This document shows, piece after piece, positions 6,631-11,020 of a stretch of DNA of 11,020 nt. The position numbers and the translations under genes are program-made. The notes under the pieces were generated by a model. The model was not told the origin of the DNA. It was given only the letters and a program-made list of their open reading frames with translations, and searched no databases. Each line of letters starts with the position of its first letter. The stretch's first letter is position 1. The DNA lies in the NCBI GenBank assembly GCA_027031145.1, contig JALVEG010000279.1, positions 1-11,020 of the forward strand, read 5' to 3'. This DNA comes from Saprospiraceae bacterium (GTDB lineage: Bacteria; Bacteroidota; Bacteroidia; Chitinophagales; Saprospiraceae).

Positions 6631-7611
6631 TTGAGTTATTTAAATTTTACCGGAACAGCTTATTTAGGGTTACCTGAAAATTCAGCCTTTATGGATTTGA
6701 TAAATAAAGGAATTAAAAAATACGGTATTAATTTCGGAGGCTCCAGGTTGAATAATGCTGTACCTGATATTTATGATAAAGCTGAAGATTTTTTTTCCAA
6801 AAAACTTTATTGTGAAGATACCCTGATTGCTTCTTCAGGTACGCTTACGGGTATTTTATTGGCAAATTACTTGAAAAAAGGCAATTTTGACATCTTTGTT
6901 TCCGAAGATCTTCACCCCGCTTTGAAATACAATTTTAGATCTTATTCATCTTTTGAAGAGCTTGAAGAATTGTTATCATCAATAAAAAATAAAAAAGAAA
7001 AAACACTGAATGCCGTTTTGTTGAATACCATAAATCCTGTTACTCTTAAAGCGATTGATGCAGATGTTCTGTCAAAATTCCATGATAGTGATAATATTGT
7101 TTTTGTTTTTGACGATTCCCATGGCATTGGAATTAATGGTAATAACAATTGGGGTATAGCAGAAATTGCAAAAGAAATTGGTTTGAAATTTATTGTTTTA
7201 TCTTCACTGGCAAAAGCTTTTTCCATGGAAGGAGGAATTATTGCAGGAGAAAAAAGAATAATTGACAATATTAAAAAAGAATCGTTGTGGGGTGGGGCTT
7301 CTCCACCTCCTCCATTTTACTTTTTTGCTTTTATCAAAGGTGAAAATATATTTAAAGCTCAGCTACAAAAATTAAAAAGAAATATAAATTACTTTACAGA
7401 TAAATTGAAAAATAAAAATGATTTCAAGTTTTTACCTGATTTTCCCGTTATTTTGAATACAGGGAAACCTGTGTATGATCACCTGCTTAAAAAAGAAATA
7501 AAAATTTCAGCATTTAGTTATCCTACAAAAAACGACCCTCTCACCGAGAGGATCGTTATTAATGCAAATCATTCATTTAATGATTTAGATCTTTTATTAA
7601 AATATATCTAA
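6631..7611 (+). CDS. compact fold-type I PLP enzyme of the BioF/KBL (alpha-oxoamine synthase-like) family
   Basis: Pyridoxal-phosphate enzyme resembling 8-amino-7-oxononanoate synthase and 2-amino-3-ketobutyrate CoA ligase, the group that condenses an amino acid with an acyl-CoA; the actual reaction is unknown. Visible landmarks: YLGL (11-14), the N-terminal family motif; FGGSRLNN (35-42); SSGTLTGILL (68-77) in the cofactor phosphate region; DDSHGIGING (161-170) with the PLP-ring residues Asp161/162 and His164; SSLAKAFSMEGG (191-202) with probable Schiff-base Lys195; and ERIVINANHSFNDLDLLL (306-323) with Arg307 aligning to the carboxylate-binding arginine of BioF. At 326 residues it is some 50-60 shorter than BioF, having lost the N-terminal helical arm. 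The start is TTG at 6631: an in-frame stop lies at 6619-6621, and the first ATG (6691) would remove YLGL. It starts 12 nt after the epimerase gene. Biotin synthesis seems unlikely with no bio genes nearby. Confidence 0.8.
   Translation: MSYLNFTGTAYLGLPENSAFMDLINKGIKKYGINFGGSRLNNAVPDIYDKAEDFFSKKLYCEDTLIASSGTLTGILLANYLKKGNFDIFVSEDLHPALKYNFRSYSSFEELEELLSSIKNKKEKTLNAVLLNTINPVTLKAIDADVLSKFHDSDNIVFVFDDSHGIGINGNNNWGIAEIAKEIGLKFIVLSSLAKAFSMEGGIIAGEKRIIDNIKKESLWGGASPPPPFYFFAFIKGENIFKAQLQKLKRNINYFTDKLKNKNDFKFLPDFPVILNTGKPVYDHLLKKEIKISAFSYPTKNDPLTERIVINANHSFNDLDLLLKYI
7527..7557 (-). terminator. intrinsic terminator of the FG-GAP/DUF4412 operon, inside the convergent gene
   Basis: On the minus strand, AACGATCCTCTC (7557-7546) and GAGAGGGTCGTT (7542-7531) form a 12-bp stem around a 3-nt GGT loop, followed by a run of six T (7532-7527) that overlaps the stem end. 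In minus-strand RNA all 12 positions pair, with one G-U. In plus-strand RNA the same position is a C-A mismatch and no U-run follows, so the element is directional. It begins 51 nt beyond the DUF4412 stop codon and lies within codons for the C-terminus of the PLP enzyme. Confidence 0.8.
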
Positions 7612-8306
7612 AATCCGGCTCCTCCTCCCATATTTTGAAGAGCATCCATACTCATTTCTTTATAACCTGTTTTGTCAAAGTCAAATACTGATTTATCAAA
7701 ATCCTTTTTGAACTCTGTTGCTTTTGTAGTCATTGAAAATTGACCCGGTATGGAAACAGTATATTCTAAAGGAAATCCACCGATTTCAGAATTATCCATT
7801 CCCTGGGAAACGATACCATTCGTTTTGATATCTTCGGTTACCCAGAAAGTCATTGCTCCGTTGTTTTGATCAGGACTTTTTATTTCAACCAAATGAGTTT
7901 TATATCCCAATATTTCTTTTGTTTGGTCTTTATGATGAATATATTCAACATCCTTTTCTTTATTTTCTTTTTTCATTTTTTCTACCTCGTCTTTTGGCAT
8001 TTTAACAAGGATCTTCCGTCCCATCATTTCCATATACATTTCGGAATTATTATCTTTATCCATAATTATTTTCATAGTACTCATTCCGCCCATACTGTTT
8101 ATTTTTGTTAAAGCACGGTCTTTTTCAAAATATAATTTAGTAGTAGTGGCTTTGACCATGTCTTTAACCATTTTCATTTGTGGATCATCAGGATTATCCG
8201 CTTTGAAATCAGTGATTTCAAATTTCACATAACCTGAATCCTGTGCTAAAGTTTTATTAGTAAATAATGCTATAAATACCAATAAGATTAAAATTGTTTT
8301 TTTCAT
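7608..8306 (-). CDS. secreted DUF4412-like protein
   Basis: A 232-residue exported protein of unknown function. The signal peptide is KKTILILLVFIALFTNKTLAQ with cleavage after Ala-Gln near residue 22. The mature part alternates beta-strand-like segments and contains the pattern typical of Bacteroidota DUF4412 and related proteins: a strand with MYMEMMGRKILVKMP, then KEILGYKTHLVEIKS, then MTFWVTEDIKTNG and a late FPLEYTV strand. It is methionine- and lysine-rich, and its end, SMDALQNMGGGAGF, is glycine-rich. Members are thought to be periplasmic or envelope proteins, but I know of no established activity. I chose ATG 8306 because it begins the signal peptide; the open frame reaches back to 8393 but would overlap the FG-GAP gene and bury the signal. 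It starts 16 nt after that gene's stop and is followed by a strong terminator. Confidence 0.75.
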   Translation of the reverse strand: MKKTILILLVFIALFTNKTLAQDSGYVKFEITDFKADNPDDPQMKMVKDMVKATTTKLYFEKDRALTKINSMGGMSTMKIIMDKDNNSEMYMEMMGRKILVKMPKDEVEKMKKENKEKDVEYIHHKDQTKEILGYKTHLVEIKSPDQNNGAMTFWVTEDIKTNGIVSQGMDNSEIGGFPLEYTVSIPGQFSMTTKATEFKKDFDKSVFDFDKTGYKEMSMDALQNMGGGAGF

Positions 8307-8322
8307 TTTAAAGATTTTAAAG

Positions 8323-10590
8323 TTAATTAGATTTAATGATCTTAAATGTTTTATAATTTCTTTCAGAGGATATTTTAATAAAATATACTCCATTTCTTAA
8401 CATATTTAGTTTGATTTTATTATTTCCTTTGTATAATTTATTTTTTATTAACAATGAACCTACTGTATTATAAATGGAATAATTGATAGTTTTACCGGGA
8501 TTATCGTTTATATCTATTATTATTTCATCTTCAAAAGGATTAGGATAAATATCTATTTTACTTTTTGAAAATGGATTTTTTGTACTTAAACCATTTTTTA
8601 CCTTTAAATCGGTATTCCAAAATTCCAATCCTCCACGCTTTGTTCCTACAAGCATTTCCAAATATCCATCCCCGTCAATATCCGCCACAGCCGGTGCCGA
8701 ATTACTTCCAACATCAATATCCATATATTCTTCATTTTCAGGATTCAAATTATCATAAACATGATTGGAAAAATCTTTGTATAAATTAATAAATCCGGCT
8801 TTATACCCTACAAATAAAAATTCGTCATCATCGTCTTTATATACTGACAAATGCGCATTTGAAATATTGGTGGAAAAATTGCTAAGAATTATTTTTCCAA
8901 AAAAAGGAGTGTTTGGAGCGGTAAAAGGATCATTAATAAAATCAGGATTGTCTTTTTCTCCTTTATTTTCATAATAAACAATGCTACCATAATACTCCAA
9001 AGGGGTATGATAATCATTGCCACATCCTACCAAAATATCCCCGAGTCCATCTTTGTTCATATCAAAAATCAATGGAGATGAATAGCTGAATATATTAATT
9101 CCCTTATAATCCATAATAGCTTGGTCAAATTTATACTCCTTGTTTTTACCTGCTATGTTTTTATAATATATTAATGTACCGTTATTATTTCCAATCAATA
9201 AATCATTATCACCGTCACCGTCAAGATCACCAAATGCCGGAACAAAATAATTAAGATCGAATTCACTACTTATTTTAGATGTATTCAAATAGTCATTGTC
9301 TTCCAATACAAAAGAGGGATTTGTTTGCGTACCGTTATTTCTGAAATAAATAAGTCTTGAAGCTTCTATCTTGGAGTTCCCGACTGCAGGTCCTGTCCCG
9401 ATTACAATATCCATTAAACTGTCTGCATTGACATCTGTAAATACAGGAACCGAGTTTATTCCGAAATCGAGCATTTCATCAATCAAAAAATTGTTTCTAA
9501 TATATTTGAATTTTACTGAATCACCTGTTCCTACATTTTTATAATAATGGACATTCTCTACATTTTGAGGTGGATTCAGCTCATCATATTCTGTATTTGG
9601 CGCTACGATTAAATCTTTTTTTCCATCCCGATCGATGTCTATGTAAAAAGCTGCAACAAAGACATCCAAATTGACAGGAATATCATATTGGGGAAAATCT
9701 CTTTCTTTTAAATTCATCCAGGCATTTGATTTGTTACCTCCATTTTTCATAAAAATCAAAGAATTGTAACCTACATCACCCAGTAACAAATCGTAATCCT
9801 GATCATTGTCAACATCTATCACCAAACTTGTAGACCCCGAATGCCTGTTGGACAATCCATCCCATTTTGCACATCTGTACGGATCATCGCTCAATAATAT
9901 TTCTTCCGACTTTGGATGTTCGGCAAATCTTCCCCAGCATCTCCTTGTTTGGATCAATTTAAAACTATCAAGAGGTATATTATTTTCATTGCATATATTT
10001 TTAAACATACTCATACTTGTGCCATCTGTAAAGCTTAAAATGTCCATATCTCCATCAAAGTCAATGTCCTCAATTACAGGAATATCAGTATCATTGCAAA
10101 TCACTCTAAGCGTTAATCCGTTATCATGTTTAGCTGATAAAACATTTTCATCAAAATATGGATTAATATGTTTTTTAAAATACAGTTTTCCATTTTCTCT
10201 AATCCCTTTATAGACAAATATCCCGTTTTTATCAAATGAAGTAAAAAGATCCTCTATCCCGTCTTGGTTATAATCTTTTAATACCATCCAGTTCTCAATT
10301 TCAGGAAAGATACTATTGTAAGAAGGAGCAAAATGATAGTTTGCAGGTATATTACCATCATTAAGAAAACACATAAGTTTATCTCCGACTCTCTCAAATA
10401 CGATGAGATCTTTAAATCCGTCAAGATTTATATCCATCTCATTAAACTGAGGAGAATTCAAACCTCCTGTAAATGGATTGGTAAGAGTTTTTCCATCTAT
10501 TGTGACCGGGCATGTGAATCCTGGTGAAACTTGGGCGATATTAAAATTAAGGAAAAGAAAGTAAGCAATTAATGAAAGAATGGTTTTCAT
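8323..10590 (-). CDS. secreted FG-GAP/VCBS repeat protein with type IX secretion sorting domain
   Basis: A 755-residue surface or extracellular protein. An N-terminal signal peptide (KTILSLIAYFLFLNFNIAQ, residues 2-20) is followed by nine calcium-binding loops of the D-x-[DN]-x-D-G-x-x-D-[LI] kind at residues 53, 106, 175, 259, 318, 386, 455, 510 and 637. A degenerate blade probably lies around 585-605. Such repeats form integrin-alpha-like beta-propeller blades; with about ten, there may be more than one propeller, or an unusually large one. Residues 679-755 form a Por/type A sorting domain: IDIYPNPFEDEI, then SIYNTVGSLL, then LRNGVYFIKISSERNYKTFKIIK, which directs export through the type IX system and is removed afterwards. 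The ligand is unknown; adhesion or carbohydrate binding is typical but unproven. ATG 10590 starts the signal peptide. It is first in an operon with the DUF4412-like gene. Confidence 0.92.
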   Translation of the reverse strand: MKTILSLIAYFLFLNFNIAQVSPGFTCPVTIDGKTLTNPFTGGLNSPQFNEMDINLDGFKDLIVFERVGDKLMCFLNDGNIPANYHFAPSYNSIFPEIENWMVLKDYNQDGIEDLFTSFDKNGIFVYKGIRENGKLYFKKHINPYFDENVLSAKHDNGLTLRVICNDTDIPVIEDIDFDGDMDILSFTDGTSMSMFKNICNENNIPLDSFKLIQTRRCWGRFAEHPKSEEILLSDDPYRCAKWDGLSNRHSGSTSLVIDVDNDQDYDLLLGDVGYNSLIFMKNGGNKSNAWMNLKERDFPQYDIPVNLDVFVAAFYIDIDRDGKKDLIVAPNTEYDELNPPQNVENVHYYKNVGTGDSVKFKYIRNNFLIDEMLDFGINSVPVFTDVNADSLMDIVIGTGPAVGNSKIEASRLIYFRNNGTQTNPSFVLEDNDYLNTSKISSEFDLNYFVPAFGDLDGDGDNDLLIGNNNGTLIYYKNIAGKNKEYKFDQAIMDYKGINIFSYSSPLIFDMNKDGLGDILVGCGNDYHTPLEYYGSIVYYENKGEKDNPDFINDPFTAPNTPFFGKIILSNFSTNISNAHLSVYKDDDDEFLFVGYKAGFINLYKDFSNHVYDNLNPENEEYMDIDVGSNSAPAVADIDGDGYLEMLVGTKRGGLEFWNTDLKVKNGLSTKNPFSKSKIDIYPNPFEDEIIIDINDNPGKTINYSIYNTVGSLLIKNKLYKGNNKIKLNMLRNGVYFIKISSERNYKTFKIIKSN

Positions 10591-10624
10591 GTGTTTAAAT
10601 TTTTTTTAATAATAAGATGTAAAA

Positions 10625-10733
10625 AAATTCTGCACCCATCCGCTTGCCAAAGTATTTTGTACGTCGGACAGGTGGAACCGCTTCGTTCCCTGCTCGCCGT
10701 ATAAACACTTTAGCAGGCGAGTCGCAAGAATTT
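10625..10733. repeat. GC-rich long imperfect palindrome (structured intergenic element)
   Basis: This intergenic island is about 55% GC over 10631-10725, in a window near 30%. It folds on itself almost end to end. Outer arms AAATTC-TGC (10625-10633) and GCAAGAATTT (10724-10733) pair with one bulge. CTTGCC (10643-10648) pairs with GGCGAG (10716-10721) with one G-T. AAAGTATTTTGTACG (10649-10663) pairs imperfectly with CGTATAAACACTTT (10698-10711). The apex is GGAAC (10674-10678) with GTTCC (10685-10689) around a 6-nt loop. On the minus strand the outer stem runs into seven T (10627-10621), 31 nt before the FG-GAP start codon. It could be a mobile palindromic repeat, a leader RNA, or a terminator for a gene beyond the window. 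I recognise no known RNA family. Confidence 0.7.
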
Positions 10734-10824
10734 CATTAATCATTCAATTGTGTACATTTTATAATTATTAAAATTCATACTCGTTTCATGACGTATTTAT
10801 TTGTTATTAAGTAATATATAACTG
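10734..10824. other. AT-rich intergenic DNA without recognisable features
   Basis: This lies between the GC-rich palindrome and hairpin repeat copy B. I see no coding frame, RNA gene or strong promoter match in it. Nor does it contain an obvious box for the FG-GAP operon, whose promoter could lie within or beyond the palindrome. Confidence 0.4.
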
Positions 10825-10876
10825 CTCAGGTAAGATGGTTTTTCTCAGCCAAAATGATTCTATCTGAGTAGTTACA
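10825..10876 (+). repeat. dispersed hairpin repeat, copy B
   Basis: Second copy of the unit at 3711-3755. The arms CTCAGGTA (10825-10832) and TATCTGAG (10861-10868) pair over 8 bp with one G-U where copy A has G-C, so pairing is kept although the base differs. A second CTCAG (10844-10848) could form an alternative, shorter hairpin with the same right arm. The five-codon frame is also kept here, ATG 10854 to TAG 10871 (MILSE). The right end, 10865-10876, has a perfect inverted match at 11009-11020. Confidence 0.65.
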
Positions 10877-11020
10877 GTAACATAAACATCCAAAATTAAG
10901 CCAAATTTTAATTAAATTATAATAATATTGTTAAATATTGTGTTAATTATTCAGAAAATATTGCAAATAGTATTAATATATTTAATATTTTTGAATAAAT
11001 TTTCGTTTTGTAACTACTCA
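10865..11020. repeat. perfect 12-bp inverted repeat flanking 132 bp, cut by the window end
   Basis: TGAGTAGTTACA (10865-10876) is the exact reverse complement of TGTAACTACTCA (11009-11020). The left arm is the right end of hairpin repeat copy B. The right arm therefore looks like the start of a third, inverted copy running past the window end. The 132 bp between (10877-11008) is very AT-rich and has no coding frame of note. A small non-autonomous element with long terminal inverted repeats would look like this, but only one edge is visible. Confidence 0.5.

Noticed and set aside
6942..7268. 108-codon minus-strand open frame
   Set aside because: It is antisense to the PLP-enzyme gene across its conserved DDSHG and lysine region, and its serine/isoleucine-rich translation is typical of a shadow frame.
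8307..8393. 29-codon N-terminal extension of the DUF4412-like protein
   Set aside because: It would overlap the end of the FG-GAP gene and place a charged segment before an otherwise standard signal peptide beginning at ATG 8306.
9806..10213. 135-codon plus-strand open frame within the FG-GAP gene
   Set aside because: It is antisense to calcium-loop repeats, whose codons read out as open serine/isoleucine-rich frames on the other strand. No signal, motif or start context supports it.
10625..10733. tRNA or other known structured RNA in the GC-rich island
   Set aside because: There is no T-arm signature (GTTCRA), cloverleaf spacing or CCA end, and no tmRNA, 6S or riboswitch motif I recognise. 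It is one long nested palindrome instead.

Overview
This AT-rich window (roughly 30% GC by eye) reads as a chromosomal segment of a Bacteroidota bacterium. The main support is a large secreted protein with FG-GAP/VCBS calcium-binding repeats and a C-terminal type IX secretion (Por) sorting domain. A secreted DUF4412-like protein, a DoxX-type membrane protein, the absence of Shine-Dalgarno sequences and TAnnTTTG-like promoter boxes fit the same group. I see no phage, CRISPR array, complete insertion sequence, tRNA or rRNA.

Layout. Positions 1-565 hold no convincing gene, only a possible decayed small minus-strand frame at 22-324. A minus-strand operon follows, in transcription order: DoxX-like membrane protein (3508-3092), YjjG-type HAD nucleotidase (3074-2388), CoaE dephospho-CoA kinase (2384-1788) and a GT2 glycosyltransferase (1801-566). 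Its junctions are 17 nt, 3 nt and a 14-nt overlap. From a 272-bp divergent intergenic region, a plus-strand operon leaves the other way: outer-membrane beta-barrel-like protein (3781-4464), exported lipoprotein-like S66 LD-carboxypeptidase (4467-5543), L-Ala-D/L-Glu-type dipeptide epimerase (5599-6618) and a compact BioF/KBL-like PLP enzyme (6631-7611). This meets head-on a second minus-strand operon: the FG-GAP/type IX protein (10590-8323) and the DUF4412-like protein (8306-7608). The convergent stop codons overlap, and the minus-strand terminator lies inside the PLP-enzyme gene.

How the genes work together. The LD-carboxypeptidase and dipeptide epimerase are successive functions in recovering peptidoglycan peptides: trimming the stem peptide, then converting L-Ala-D-Glu to L-Ala-L-Glu. 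The barrel protein and the PLP enzyme are linked to them only by operon position. The DoxX-yjjG-coaE-GT operon looks like mixed housekeeping.

The least explained parts are non-coding. A GC-rich (about 55%) long imperfect palindrome of about 110 bp (10625-10733) lies just upstream of the FG-GAP gene. A dispersed hairpin-forming repeat occurs at 3711-3755 and 10825-10876, and the second copy has a perfect 12-bp inverted match at the very end of the window. I found no complete new defence or mobile system; these elements and the orphan PLP enzyme are the best candidates for something undescribed.
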